DNA of 64,000 nt from Streptomyces sp. NBC_00306. GTDB taxonomy: Bacteria > Actinomycetota > Actinomycetes > Streptomycetales > Streptomycetaceae. The notes beneath the pieces are model-generated. The model saw only the letters and a program-made list of their open reading frames with translations, was not told the origin of the DNA and searched no databases. Within the stretch, counting starts at the first letter, position 1. Each line of letters opens with the position of its first letter. The position numbers and the translations under genes were made by a program. The stretch lies in the NCBI RefSeq assembly GCF_036169555.1, contig NZ_CP108032.1, positions 5,766,001 through 5,830,000 of the forward strand, read 5' to 3'. Positions 50,891-60,359 of the stretch are shown here, piece after piece.

Positions 50891-51772
50891 GTGCCCGAGC
50901 TGCCCGAGGTCGAGGTCGTGCGTCGCGGACTGCAGCGCTGGGTCAGCGGACGGACGATCGCCGAGGTGCAGGTCCTGCACCCGCGCGCGGTGCGCCGCCA
51001 TCTCGCCGGCGCCGGGGACTTCGCGGCCAGGCTCAAGGGGCACAGCGTCGGGATAGCGCGCAGGCGGGGGAAGTATCTGTGGCTGCCGCTGGCGGACACC
51101 GACAGTTCCGTCCTCGGACACCTCGGCATGAGCGGACAGCTCCTGGTGCAGCCGGAGGACGCCGCCGACGAGAAGCATCTGCGGATCCGGATCCGCTTCG
51201 ACGACTCCCTGGGCACCGAGCTCCGGTTCGTCGACCAGCGCACCTTCGGCGGGCTCTCGCTCCACGACAACACCCCGGACGGGCTGCCCGACGTCATCGC
51301 GCACATCGCCCGCGATCCGCTGGACCCGGCCTTCGACGACGGTGGCTTCCACACCGCGCTACGGCTGCGGCGTACCACCGTGAAAAGAGCACTGCTGGAC
51401 CAGTCGCTGATCAGCGGGGTCGGCAACATCTACGCCGACGAGGCCCTGTGGCGGGCGAAGCTCCACTACGAGCGCCCCACGACCGGCCTGCCCCGTGCCC
51501 GCTCGGCCGAGCTGCTGGGTCATGTGCGGGACGTGATGAACGCGGCCCTGGCCGTCGGAGGCACCAGCTTCGACAGCCTGTATGTGAACGTGAACGGCGA
51601 ATCGGGCTATTTCGACCGCTCGTTGGACGCCTACGGCCGCGAGGGCGAGCCCTGCCGGCGCTGCGGCACGCTGATGCGGCGACGTCCCTGGATGAACCGT
51701 TCCAGCTACTTCTGCCCGCGCTGCCAGCGCCCGCCGCGCATCGTGCGCACGCCGCTGCCCGGGAAGCTCTAG
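50891..51772 (+). CDS. mutM: Formamidopyrimidine-DNA glycosylase
   Basis: Fpg-family glycosylase of 293 residues. After Met removal the catalytic Pro-Glu is exposed (PELPEVEVVRRGL). GHLGMSGQLL, then QSLISGVGNIYADEALWRAKLHYERP is the H2TH, and CRRCGTLMRRRPWMNRSSYFCPRCQ is the zinc finger. It removes 8-oxoguanine. GTG 50891 after GGAAGGAG. It has its own promoter region after the rnc terminator, yet Streptomyces commonly keeps rnc-mutM adjacent. Confidence 0.95.
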   Translation: MPELPEVEVVRRGLQRWVSGRTIAEVQVLHPRAVRRHLAGAGDFAARLKGHSVGIARRRGKYLWLPLADTDSSVLGHLGMSGQLLVQPEDAADEKHLRIRIRFDDSLGTELRFVDQRTFGGLSLHDNTPDGLPDVIAHIARDPLDPAFDDGGFHTALRLRRTTVKRALLDQSLISGVGNIYADEALWRAKLHYERPTTGLPRARSAELLGHVRDVMNAALAVGGTSFDSLYVNVNGESGYFDRSLDAYGREGEPCRRCGTLMRRRPWMNRSSYFCPRCQRPPRIVRTPLPGKL

Positions 51773-51798
51773 CCCCCGGGCAGCTCCCGGCGCGACTG

Positions 51799-52722
51799 CT
51801 AGAAGCCGAAGTCCTGCGTCCACCACGGGCCGCCGTCGGCCATGTGGACACCGACGCCGAGCGTCTTGTAATCGCAGTTGAGAATGTTTGCCCGGTGGCC
51901 TTCGCTGTTCATCCACGAATTCATGACCGCGGAGGCGTCGGCCTGGCCGCGGGCGATGTTCTCGGCACCGAGGTTGTTCACGCCGGCCTGCGCGGCGCGG
52001 TCCCAGGGGGAGTCGCCCTCGGGGTCGGTGTGGCCGAAGAAGCCGCGGTTGGCCATGTCCTTGCTGAAGGTGCCGGAGAGCTTGGCGAGCGGGGCGTCGG
52101 TCCGGACCGGGCTGCAGCCCACCTTGGACCGCTCCTCGTTCACCAGGTTGAGCACCTCGGCCTCGGCCGCTGCCTCGGAGGAGGACGAGACGGGCTTCTG
52201 CCGGTCGGGAGCGCGATCGGGAGCGCGGTCGGGGGAGCGTGACTCCGTACGGGTCGGGGCGCTCTCCTTCTTCTCCTTCTCGCTCTTCTCGGGAGCGGGC
52301 TTCGCCGGCTTCGGGGCCGGAGCCTTCGTCGACGGCTTGGCCGTCGGCTTCGCGGGCTTGGTGGGCTCCGCGGGCTTCACGGGCTTCACGGGCTTCACGG
52401 GCTTCTGAGCAGGGCTTTTCGCCGGTGCCTTCGGACGCGGGGGCGTCGTGGCGGGCGCGGTCGGTGCAGACGGCGCGGACGGCGCGGATGCCTCGGGCGT
52501 CGGCTCGGCGCTCGCGTCGCCCTGGGTCTGGAGCCGGGCGGATCCCTCGCTGCGCACCTGCTTGGCGGGCGAGCTCTCGCCGCCCACGACGGAGGTGTCG
52601 TCACCCGGCAGCAGGCCGGACGCAACGATCACGGCGCCCACCGCCACGGCAGCGGAGACGCCGAGCAGCCCAGTGCGTACGGGCCTGCCCGCACGTTTGG
52701 CGGAGCGTCGATGACGTCCCAT
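51799..52722 (-). CDS. CAP-domain (SCP/YkwD-like) protein with Lys-Pro-rich linker
   Basis: The product is 307 residues. The N-terminus RHRRSAKRAGRPVRTGLLG then a hydrophobic stretch is a membrane anchor. A long Pro/Lys/Ala linker follows (KPVKPVKPVKPAEPTKPAKP). The CAP domain begins VLNLVNEERSKVGCSPV and has the SCP residues FSKDMANRGFFGHTDPEG, GAENIARGQADASAVMNSWMNSEGHRANIL and GVHMADGGPWWTQDFG. The linker suits wall spanning. Role unknown; some CAP domains bind calcium or wall polymers. ATG 52722 after AAGGAAGG. Confidence 0.9.
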   Translation of the reverse strand: MGRHRRSAKRAGRPVRTGLLGVSAAVAVGAVIVASGLLPGDDTSVVGGESSPAKQVRSEGSARLQTQGDASAEPTPEASAPSAPSAPTAPATTPPRPKAPAKSPAQKPVKPVKPVKPAEPTKPAKPTAKPSTKAPAPKPAKPAPEKSEKEKKESAPTRTESRSPDRAPDRAPDRQKPVSSSSEAAAEAEVLNLVNEERSKVGCSPVRTDAPLAKLSGTFSKDMANRGFFGHTDPEGDSPWDRAAQAGVNNLGAENIARGQADASAVMNSWMNSEGHRANILNCDYKTLGVGVHMADGGPWWTQDFGF

Positions 52723-52861
52723 CTGCTGGCCTTCCTTGTGCTCGACGGCTGTACAAAAAAGAGGCTCACCCGAATGGGTGAGTTTCATTTCGACCGGACT
52801 GTACGGCATAACACCGAATAGGGATGTGATGCAGCACTGATCCATTCGCTACCTTGCAGCC

Positions 52862-53143
52862 ATGAATGATGTTGCACGTCTGACGGCGTGGGTACGCGGC
52901 CGAGTACAGGGAGTGGGCTTCCGCTGGTTCACCAGGGCAAACGCTTTGGAGATCGGCGGGCTCACCGGCTTCGCCCTCAATCTGGACGACGGCAGGGTGC
53001 AGGTCGTGGCCGAGGGTCCACGTGAGAATTGCCACCGTCTGCTGGACTGGCTGCGGTCCGACGACACACCCGGTCGAGTCGACGGCGTCACTGAGATCTG
53101 GGACACGCCCCGCGGAGGGTACGAGGGCTTCGCGATCCGCTGA
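52862..53143 (+). CDS. acyP: Acylphosphatase
   Basis: 93 residues: ARLTAWVRGRVQGVGFRWFTRANALEIGGLTGFALNLDDGRVQVVAEG. The catalytic Arg is in GVGFRWF and the Asn in LNLDDG. It hydrolyses acyl phosphates such as carbamoyl- or 1,3-bisphosphoglycerate. Very close to the smc region, as in many Streptomyces. No good SD before ATG 52862 (TTGCAGCC), so initiation may be leaderless. Confidence 0.94.
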   Translation: MNDVARLTAWVRGRVQGVGFRWFTRANALEIGGLTGFALNLDDGRVQVVAEGPRENCHRLLDWLRSDDTPGRVDGVTEIWDTPRGGYEGFAIR

Positions 53144-53530
53144 GGGTCCGCCGCCGGCCCGCCCCGCCAGTCGCGGAACGCATCCCTCCGGCACCTGTCC
53201 GTGGCAGAAACAGCCTGGTGGTTGCCAAGAAGGGCTTGTCATGCCAGGCTGCGGCCGTAAGGATGATCTCCACGCCCCCAGGCCCCGGAGAAGAGGCTCC
53301 ACCGCGCGTTCCGCGGCAGTGAGCACCCGGGTTCGCCCTTGATACGGGGTGTGATCGTGTTGACCGTCAAACTTTTTGGTGAGACTCTGGAAGCCCCGCG
53401 CACCTTAGCTGTTTGGCAGTACGAACCGCAGCGACATGAGCACCAATAGCACTGTCGAGCACCGCGGGTGCGATTCCCTCACGACCCACACCGCTTCCGG
53501 TCGGTCACTCAGTGTGGAGGACCATCCATC
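53144..53530. other. Gap between acylphosphatase and the small coiled-coil gene
   Basis: 387 bases without a convincing gene. It has a TTGACCGTCAA near-palindrome at about 53360, in an AT-richer patch, that could be promoter or operator. GGAGG at 53516-53520 is the SD of the next gene. One short frame (from 53436) reads through it but has no SD and no clear bias. Confidence 0.4.
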
Positions 53531-53749
53531 ATGGCAAAGGCGCTTCTCGGTTACGTCGGCGGCTCCGACCCGCGACTCCTCGCCGAGATGCGACGGCTTC
53601 AGCAGCGCGTCCAGGACCTCGAATCCGAGCTTGTACGGATCCAGTCCGAGAACGACGCGCTCAACGCTGCCGTCGCCAAGCACCCTGGAGAGTCGCTGCT
53701 TGACGGCATCGACATCGACGTACCCCAGGCGGAGCCCGCGCTCACCTGA
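53531..53749 (+). CDS. Small coiled-coil protein upstream of smc
   Basis: 72 residues: AKALLGYVGGSDPRLLAEMRRLQQRVQDLESELVRIQSENDALNAAV, a heptad-type helix, then an acidic GIDIDVPQAEPALT. Predicted dimeric coiled coil. SD GGAGG 9 bases before the ATG. It carries its own terminator at 53792. The reading is conserved in my memory of Streptomyces but unnamed. The position next to smc may be historical; no functional link is shown. Confidence 0.75.
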   Translation: MAKALLGYVGGSDPRLLAEMRRLQQRVQDLESELVRIQSENDALNAAVAKHPGESLLDGIDIDVPQAEPALT

Positions 53750-53791
53750 CAGAGCTCGGTCACGCCTGTAGATCAACCGCACAAGATATGC

Positions 53792-53813
53792 AAGGGACGC
53801 TTCGGCGTCCCTT
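53792..53813 (+). terminator. Terminator after the small coiled-coil gene
   Basis: AAGGGACGC/GCGTCCCTT 9-bp stem with a TTCG tetraloop, followed by TTCTTTCTTT. A textbook Rho-independent terminator. Confidence 0.9.
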
Positions 53814-54005
53814 CTTTCTTTCCCCCCGGCGCTTTACAGTCCTTCTTCTACCGCGTGATCTGCCCTGCGCCCTCATGGGTGAAACCGTGAGCCGCCCGCC
53901 GTCCCGGATGGCGAGACCGAGCGCTCCGGCGAACTGCCTTTGGAGGCAGGCCGGGACGGGCCGGGTCCGGCGGTCCGAGCGAGGCGAAAGGTAGAGTCCG
54001 GCTGC

Positions 54006-57000
54006 GTGCACCTCAAGGCCATGACCCTGCGCGGGTTCAAATCCTTCGCCTCCGCCACGACACTGCGGTTCGAGCCGGGCATCACCTGTGTCGTCGGCCC
54101 CAACGGCTCGGGCAAGTCCAACGTCGTGGACGCACTGTCCTGGGTGATGGGCGAGCAGGGGGCCAAGTCGCTGCGCGGCGGCAAGATGGAGGACGTCATC
54201 TTCGCCGGGACGACCGGGCGCCCGCCGCTCGGCCGCGCCGAGGTCTCCCTCACGATCGACAACTCCGACGGCGCTCTGCCGATCGAATACGCCGAGGTCA
54301 CCATCACGCGGATCATGTTCCGCAACGGCGGCAGCGAGTACCAGATCAACGGCGACACCTGCCGGCTGCTCGACATCCAGGAGCTGCTCTCCGACTCCGG
54401 CATCGGCCGCGAGATGCACGTCATCGTCGGCCAGGGCCAGCTCGACTCCGTCCTGCACGCCGACCCCATGGGGCGGCGGGCGTTCATCGAGGAGGCCGCC
54501 GGCGTCCTCAAGCACCGCAAGCGCAAGGAGAAGGCGCTGCGGAAGCTGGACGCGATGCAGGCCAATCTCGCCCGGGTCCAGGACCTGACCGACGAACTGC
54601 GGCGGCAGCTCAAGCCCCTCGGACGGCAGGCCGCGGTCGCGCGCCGCGCCGCCGTCATCCAGGCGGACCTGCGCGACGCCCGGCTGCGGCTGCTCGCCGA
54701 CGATCTCGTACAGCTCAGGCAGGCACTGAGCACCGAGGTCGCCGACGAGGCCGCGCTGAAGGAACGCAAGGAGGCGGCCGAGGCCGAACTCAAGGCCGCG
54801 CTCGGGCGGGAGGCCGATCTCGAGGACGAGGTACGGCGGCTCGCGCCGCGGCTCCAGCAGGCCCAGCAGAGCTGGTACGAACTCTCCCAGCTCGCCGAGC
54901 GGGTCCGCGGCACCGTCTCGCTGGCCGACGCCCGGGTCAAGAGCGCGACCGCGCAGCCCGCGGAGGACCGGCGGGGCCGCGATCCCGAGGACATGGAGCG
55001 CGAGGCCGCCCGGATCCGTGAGCAGGAGGCCGAACTGGAGGCCGCGCTGGAGGCGGCGGAGCGCGCCCTGGACGACACCGTCGCGCACCGCGCCGATCTG
55101 GAACGGGAACTCGCGGTCGAGGAACGCCGGCTCAAGGACGTGGCCCGTGCCATCGCCGACCGCCGCGAAGGCCTCGCCCGGCTGGGCGGCCAGGTGAACG
55201 CCGCCCGCAGCAGGGCCGCTTCGGCGCAGGCCGAGATCGACCGGCTGGCCGCCGCCCGGGACGAGGCGCAGGAGCGGGCGGTCACCGCCCAGGAGGAGTA
55301 CGAGCAGCTCCAGGCCGAGGTCGACAGCCTCGACGCCGACGACACGGAGCTGGGTGAGCGGCACGATGCGGCCAAGCGGGAACTGGGCGAGGCCGAAGCG
55401 GCCCTGAGCTCGGCCCGCGAGGAACTCACCGCGGCCGAACGCAAGCGCGCCGCCGTCGCCGCCCGGCGCGAGGCGCTCGCGCTGGGCCTGCGGCGCAAGG
55501 ACGGCACCGGTGCCCTGCTGGCGGCGAAGGACCGGCTCGGCGGACTGCTCGGACCGGCGTCGGAGCTGCTCACGGTCGCACCCGGCCATGAGGTACCGGT
55601 GGCGGCGGCCCTCGGCGCGGCCGCCGACGCCGTCGCCGTCTCCACCACGGCGACGGCCGCGGATGCACTGCGGCTGCTGCGCAAGAACGATGCCGGTCGC
55701 GCCGCCATACTGCTGGCCGACGGCCCCGAGACCGCCGAACAACGGCACCCGGACGGTCCTGTGTACGCCGCCGATCTGGTGCGCGGTCCCGAGGAACTGA
55801 TGCCGGCCGTGCGCTCGCTGCTGCGGGGCATCGTCGTCGTCGGCACGCTGGAGGACGCCGAGGACCTGGTCCACGCCCGGCCCGGACTCACCGCCGTGAC
55901 GGCCGAAGGCGATGTTCTCGGTGCGCACTTCGCGCAGGGCGGCTCGGCCGGTGCGCCGAGTCTGCTGGAGGTGCAGGCCTCCGTCGACGAGGCCGCCGCC
56001 GAGCTGGAGGAGCTCGCCGTGCGGTGCGAGGAACTGGCGGCCGCCCAGCAGCAGGCGGCCGGACGGCGCACCGCATGTGCCGGGCTCGTCGAGGAGTTGG
56101 GGGAGCGCCGCAGGGCGGCCGACCGGGAGAAGTCGGCCGTCTCCGGCCGGCTGGGCCGGCTCGCGGGGCAGGCCCGCGGCGCCGCGGGCGAGGCCGAGCG
56201 GACGACCGCGGCCGTCGCCCGGGCGCAGGAGGCGCTGGAGCGGGCCCGCGGGGAGGCCGAGGAACTGGCCGAACGGCTGCTGGTGGCCGAGGAGGCGCCC
56301 GCCGAGGAGGAGCCCGACACGCACGTACGGGACCGGCTCGCCGCGGACGGCGCCAACGCGCGGCAGACCGAGATGGAGGCCCGGCTCCAGGTCCGTACGC
56401 ACGAGGAGCGGGTCAAGGGGCTCTCCGGGCGGGCCGACGCGCTCGACCGCGGAGCGCGCGCCGAACGTGAGGCGCGGGCACGGGCCGAACAGCGCCGCGC
56501 ACGGCTGCGGCACGAGGCGGAGGTCTCCTCCGCGGTGGCGAGCGGTGCCCGCCAGCTGCTGGCCCATGTCGAGGTCTCGCTGGTGCGCGCCGAGGCCGAA
56601 CGGGTCGCTGCCGAGGGGGCGAAGGCCGAGCGGGAGAGGGAGCTGACGGCCGCCCGCAACGAGGGCCGCGACCTCAAGAGCGAGCTCGACAAGCTCACCG
56701 ACTCGGTCCACCGGGGCGAGGTGCTCGGCGCCGAGAAGCGGATGCGGATCGAGCAGCTGGAGACGAAGGCGCTCGAAGAGCTCGGTGTGGAGCCCGCCGG
56801 GCTGGTCTCGGACTACGGGCCGGACCAGCTCGTGCCGCCGTCGCTGCCGGCCGAGGGCGAGGAGCTGCCGGAGGACCCGGAGCACCCGCGCAACCAGCCG
56901 CGACGTTTCGTCCGCGCCGAACAGGAAAAACGCTTGAAGTCGGCCGAACGGGCGTATCAGCAGCTCGGAAAGGTGAATCCGCTGGCCCTTGAGGAGTTCG

Positions 57001-57557
57001 CGGCGCTGGAGGAGCGCCACAAGTTCCTCTCGGAGCAGCTCGAAGACCTGAAGAAGACACGGGCCGACCTGCTTCAGGTGGTGAAGGAGGTGGACGAGCG
57101 TGTCGAGCAGGTCTTCACCGAGGCCTACCGCGACACTGCCCGGGAGTTCGAGGGCGTCTTCTCCCGCCTCTTCCCCGGGGGCGAGGGACGGCTGATCCTG
57201 ACCGACCCCGACAACATGCTCACCACGGGTGTGGATGTGGAGGCCAGGCCGCCGGGCAAGAAGGTCAAGCGGCTCTCCCTGCTGTCGGGAGGCGAACGTT
57301 CGCTGACCGCGGTGGCGATGCTGGTGTCGATCTTCAAGGCGCGGCCGAGCCCGTTCTACGTGATGGACGAGGTCGAGGCGGCGCTCGACGACACCAACCT
57401 CCAGCGTCTGATCCGCATCATGCAGGAGCTCCAGGAGTCGTCCCAGCTGATCGTGATCACGCACCAGAAGCGGACGATGGAGGTCGCGGACGCGCTGTAC
57501 GGCGTGTCCATGCAGGGCGACGGAGTCTCCAAGGTCATCAGTCAGCGCCTCCGCTGA
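54006..57557 (+). CDS. smc: Chromosome segregation protein SMC
   Basis: The product is 1183 residues. Walker A is GPNGSGKSNVVDALSW; the Q-loop region is GEQGAKSLRGGKMEDVIF. A long coiled coil (about 165-520) leads to a hinge around 520-660 (LLTVAPGHEVPVAAALGAAADAVAV), then a second coil and the ABC signature LSLLSGGERSLTAVAML with Walker B FYVMDEVEAALDD. It condenses and aligns the chromosome with ScpA/ScpB (not in this window). GTG 54006 gives HLKAMTLRGFKSF, the canonical start. SD weak (AAAGG). Transcribed after the terminator at 53792. Confidence 0.97.
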   Translation: MHLKAMTLRGFKSFASATTLRFEPGITCVVGPNGSGKSNVVDALSWVMGEQGAKSLRGGKMEDVIFAGTTGRPPLGRAEVSLTIDNSDGALPIEYAEVTITRIMFRNGGSEYQINGDTCRLLDIQELLSDSGIGREMHVIVGQGQLDSVLHADPMGRRAFIEEAAGVLKHRKRKEKALRKLDAMQANLARVQDLTDELRRQLKPLGRQAAVARRAAVIQADLRDARLRLLADDLVQLRQALSTEVADEAALKERKEAAEAELKAALGREADLEDEVRRLAPRLQQAQQSWYELSQLAERVRGTVSLADARVKSATAQPAEDRRGRDPEDMEREAARIREQEAELEAALEAAERALDDTVAHRADLERELAVEERRLKDVARAIADRREGLARLGGQVNAARSRAASAQAEIDRLAAARDEAQERAVTAQEEYEQLQAEVDSLDADDTELGERHDAAKRELGEAEAALSSAREELTAAERKRAAVAARREALALGLRRKDGTGALLAAKDRLGGLLGPASELLTVAPGHEVPVAAALGAAADAVAVSTTATAADALRLLRKNDAGRAAILLADGPETAEQRHPDGPVYAADLVRGPEELMPAVRSLLRGIVVVGTLEDAEDLVHARPGLTAVTAEGDVLGAHFAQGGSAGAPSLLEVQASVDEAAAELEELAVRCEELAAAQQQAAGRRTACAGLVEELGERRRAADREKSAVSGRLGRLAGQARGAAGEAERTTAAVARAQEALERARGEAEELAERLLVAEEAPAEEEPDTHVRDRLAADGANARQTEMEARLQVRTHEERVKGLSGRADALDRGARAEREARARAEQRRARLRHEAEVSSAVASGARQLLAHVEVSLVRAEAERVAAEGAKAERERELTAARNEGRDLKSELDKLTDSVHRGEVLGAEKRMRIEQLETKALEELGVEPAGLVSDYGPDQLVPPSLPAEGEELPEDPEHPRNQPRRFVRAEQEKRLKSAERAYQQLGKVNPLALEEFAALEERHKFLSEQLEDLKKTRADLLQVVKEVDERVEQVFTEAYRDTAREFEGVFSRLFPGGEGRLILTDPDNMLTTGVDVEARPPGKKVKRLSLLSGGERSLTAVAMLVSIFKARPSPFYVMDEVEAALDDTNLQRLIRIMQELQESSQLIVITHQKRTMEVADALYGVSMQGDGVSKVISQRLR

Positions 57558-57621
57558 AAACTCTTCAACTCTTGAACTGAAGTCCACACGCCTGTGTCCC
57601 AAATCCGTTGGCGGTGAGGTC

Positions 57622-57709
57622 TTGACTTCGAAACTTGAACGAATAGTCTCTGCAACGTTGCTTTTACCTTCAAGTGGTGGGCCGCATGAAGTTGTGCGCC
57701 ACTTGAAGG
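57622..57709 (+). promoter_or_regulatory. Candidate promoter and operators of glcP
   Basis: TTGACT (57622-57627) with TAGTCT 16 bases later could be a -35/-10 pair. GCAACGTTGC (57652-57661) is a perfect 10-bp palindrome of the LacI type. CCTTCAAGTGG (57667-57677) and CCACTTGAAGG (57699-57709) are a perfect 11-bp inverted repeat, 21 bases apart. All lie in the 197 bases before glcP and are AT-richer than the surroundings. Confidence 0.5.
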
Positions 57710-57754
57710 GCTCGCCCCCCACGCCCGGCGCTGCCGGAGGCCCCAGGAGTACAC

Positions 57755-59173
57755 GTGACCAGCACTGAGCCACCACCGGCATCGGGCGCCCGAGAGGCCC
57801 ACCCCGACCACCTCGGGCATGTCATCTTCATCACGGCCTCGGCCGCGATGGGCGGATTCCTCTTCGGCTACGACAGTTCGGTCATCAACGGAGCCGTCGA
57901 AGCCATCCGCGACCGCTACGACATCGGGTCCGGAACACTCGCCCAGGTCATCGCCATCGCCCTGATCGGCTGTGCCATCGGCGCCGCCACGGCCGGCCGT
58001 ATCGCCGACCGCATCGGCCGTATCCGCTGTATGCAGATCGCCGCCGTGCTCTTCACGATCAGCGCGGTCGGCTCGGCCCTGCCGTTCGCCCTCTACGACC
58101 TCGCCTTCTGGCGCATCGTCGGCGGTTTCGCCATCGGTATGGCCTCGGTCATCGGCCCCGCCTACATCGCCGAGGTCTCCCCGCCCGCCTACCGAGGCCG
58201 GCTCGCCTCCTTCCAGCAGGCCGCGATCGTCATCGGTATCGCCATCTCCCAGCTGGTGAACTACGGCATCCTCCAGATCGCCGACGGCGACCAGCGCGGC
58301 GAGATCGCCGGCATCGAGGCCTGGCAGTGGATGCTCGGCGTCATGGTCGTCCCGGCCGTGCTCTACGGACTGCTCTCCTTCGCGATTCCCGAGTCGCCCC
58401 GGTTCCTCATCTCCGTCGGCAAGGTCGCCAAGGCGAAGGAGGTCCTCGCCGAGGTGGAGGGCACGAAGATCGACCTGGACGCCCGGGTCGCCGAGATCGA
58501 CCGGGCGATGCGCCGGGAGCACAAGTCGACGTTCAAGGACCTGCTGGGCGGGCGCTTCGCCTTCCTGCCCATCGTGTGGGTCGGTATCGGCCTCTCGGTC
58601 TTCCAGCAGCTCGTCGGCATCAACGTCGCGTTCTACTACTCCTCGACGCTCTGGCAGTCCGTGGGCATCGACCCGACCGACTCGTTCTTCTACTCGTTCA
58701 CCACGTCGATCGTGAACATCATCGGCACCGTGATCGCGATGGTCCTGGTCGACCGGGTCGGCCGCAAGCCGCTCGCCCTGATCGGCTCCGCCGGTATGGC
58801 CATCGCCCTCGCCGTCGAGGCATGGGCCTTCTCCGCCGACCTCGTCGACGGCAAACTGCCCGACACCCAGGGCCTCGTCGCCCTGATCGCGGCCCATGTG
58901 TTCGTGCTCTTCTTCGCCCTCTCGTGGGGTGTCGTCGTGTGGGTCTTCCTCGGCGAGATGTTCCCGAACCGGATCCGCGCCGCCGCTCTCGGCGTCGCCG
59001 CCTCCGCGCAGTGGATCGCCAACTGGGCCATCACCGCGAGCTTCCCGAGCCTGTCGGACTGGAACCTCTCGGCCACCTACATCATCTACACATTCTTCGC
59101 CGTGCTCTCCATCCCCTTCGTGCTGCTGTTCGTGAAGGAGACCAAGGGCAAGGCGTTGGAGGAGATGGGCTAA
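57755..59173 (+). CDS. glcP: Sugar MFS permease, GlcP-type glucose transporter
   Basis: Twelve-segment major facilitator of the sugar-porter family, 472 residues. Signatures: GGFLFGYDSSVINGA, AGRIADRIGRIRCM, PAYIAEVSPPAYRGRLAS, PESPRFLI, FQQLVGINVAFYYSS, VDRVGRKPLALIGS and FVKETKGKALEEMG. Position and length match the glucose permease GlcP next to smc in Streptomyces. It imports glucose by proton symport, feeding glucose kinase and carbon catabolite control. GTG start. A large hairpin follows. Confidence 0.9.
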   Translation: MTSTEPPPASGAREAHPDHLGHVIFITASAAMGGFLFGYDSSVINGAVEAIRDRYDIGSGTLAQVIAIALIGCAIGAATAGRIADRIGRIRCMQIAAVLFTISAVGSALPFALYDLAFWRIVGGFAIGMASVIGPAYIAEVSPPAYRGRLASFQQAAIVIGIAISQLVNYGILQIADGDQRGEIAGIEAWQWMLGVMVVPAVLYGLLSFAIPESPRFLISVGKVAKAKEVLAEVEGTKIDLDARVAEIDRAMRREHKSTFKDLLGGRFAFLPIVWVGIGLSVFQQLVGINVAFYYSSTLWQSVGIDPTDSFFYSFTTSIVNIIGTVIAMVLVDRVGRKPLALIGSAGMAIALAVEAWAFSADLVDGKLPDTQGLVALIAAHVFVLFFALSWGVVVWVFLGEMFPNRIRAAALGVAASAQWIANWAITASFPSLSDWNLSATYIIYTFFAVLSIPFVLLFVKETKGKALEEMG

Positions 59174-59202
59174 TCCCCGCTGCCCCTCTTCTCTTCACGG
59201 AA

Positions 59203-59233
59203 CTGCCCCGGCTCGCCGATCGAGCCGGGGCAG
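59203..59233. terminator. Terminator between glcP and the LLM oxidoreductase gene
   Basis: Perfect 13-bp stem (59203-59215 with 59221-59233) with a 5-base loop, 30 bases after glcP. The genes converge here. Confidence 0.85.
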
Positions 59234-59250
59234 TCCGCCGTCAACGGGCC

Positions 59251-60225
59251 CTACGCGGCGGTCAGCCGGGGAATCACCTGCTCGGCGAAGAGCTGGAGCG
59301 AACGCCATCCCTCGTCCAGCGGCATCCCGCCGCACAGCGGATGCAGGACCAGACTGTCGGCCCCGAGGCCCACGCACTCCTCGGGCGTGACGATCCGGTA
59401 CACCCCTTCGGCGCGCAGTTCCTCCACCGTCGTCGCCTTCGACCGCACCGCCGATCGGATGTCCGCGGACTGCCAGGAGGCGTACGTGCGCGCCTCGTGC
59501 AGGAAGTGCTCGCCGAACTCCGCCCAGGTGCGGTCGGGGTCCTCGGACAGATGCAGCAGGGGTGTCTTCTCCGCGGGCATCATGCAGAAGCCGTCCGTGC
59601 CGTACTGCGCGCGCAGTTCCTGGTAGTACGCCTCCAGTTCGGGCAGATGCGCACTCGGGAAGAACGGCAGCCCGAGACGGGCCGCCCGCCGCGCGGCCGC
59701 CTTGGAGGAGCCGCCGACCAGCAGCAGGGGATGCGGCTGGGTGTACGGACGCGGGGTGACCTGGACCGTACGGCCGCGGTAGCTGAACGGCTCGCCCTTC
59801 CAGGCCGTCAGCAGCGTCTCCAGCAGCTCGTCCTGAAGCGCGCCGCGCCGGCTCCAGTCGGCTCCCAGCTGCTCGTACTCCTCCGGCCGGTAGCCGATGC
59901 CCGCGACGATGACGAGCCGGCCGCGCCCGATCAGATCGAGCACGGCGATGTCCTCGGCCAGCCGGAGCGGATCGTAGAGCGGGCCGATGATCGCGGAGAC
60001 GGTGACCGCGATGCGGCTCGTGCCGCCGAGCACGGCTCCGGCGAACACGAAGGGGGAGGGCAGCCAGTTGTTGACCGCGCCGTGGTGCTCCTCGGTCTGG
60101 ATGGTGTCGATACCGCGGTCGTCGGCGTACGCGGCCATCTCCAGCGCCGCGCGGTAACGGGCCGCGAGCGTCTCGGGTGTCGCGCCGGGATCGACGAGAT
60201 TGAAGCGGGCCACTGTGAAGGCCAT
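59251..60225 (-). CDS. LLM-class F420/FMN-dependent oxidoreductase
   Basis: Luciferase-like TIM barrel of 324 residues: ARFNLVDPGATPETLAARYRAALEMAAYADDRGIDTIQTEEHHG, then SRIAVTVSAIIGPLYDPLRLAEDIAVLDLIGRGRLVIVAGIGYRPEEYEQLG and LLLVGGSSKAAARRAARLGLPFF. The family uses FMN or F420; F420 is plausible since Streptomyces makes it and cofC is in this window. Substrate unknown. ATG 60225 chosen; it has GGAGGGGG about 8 bases upstream. Confidence 0.88.
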   Translation of the reverse strand: MAFTVARFNLVDPGATPETLAARYRAALEMAAYADDRGIDTIQTEEHHGAVNNWLPSPFVFAGAVLGGTSRIAVTVSAIIGPLYDPLRLAEDIAVLDLIGRGRLVIVAGIGYRPEEYEQLGADWSRRGALQDELLETLLTAWKGEPFSYRGRTVQVTPRPYTQPHPLLLVGGSSKAAARRAARLGLPFFPSAHLPELEAYYQELRAQYGTDGFCMMPAEKTPLLHLSEDPDRTWAEFGEHFLHEARTYASWQSADIRSAVRSKATTVEELRAEGVYRIVTPEECVGLGADSLVLHPLCGGMPLDEGWRSLQLFAEQVIPRLTAA

Positions 60226-60359
60226 GGGGACGTCCCCCTCCACCGGTTGTGAACCTGGCGAGGGAGGACGTTAGCTGACGTGGTGTCAGATTCCCAGGGT
60301 CCGGACCGGCCGGGCTTCCGGTGGCGGGGGAGGAGCGGGGCTCGCAGGCCCCGCCGGGG

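Noticed and set aside
53436..53530. Short frame before the small coiled-coil gene
   Set aside because: No SD, moderate third-position bias only, and overlap with the next gene in another frame. It may be a leader but cannot be supported.
53760..57782. 1340-codon open frame antisense to smc
   Set aside because: Mirror of smc coding bias; protein is low-complexity and lacks motifs.
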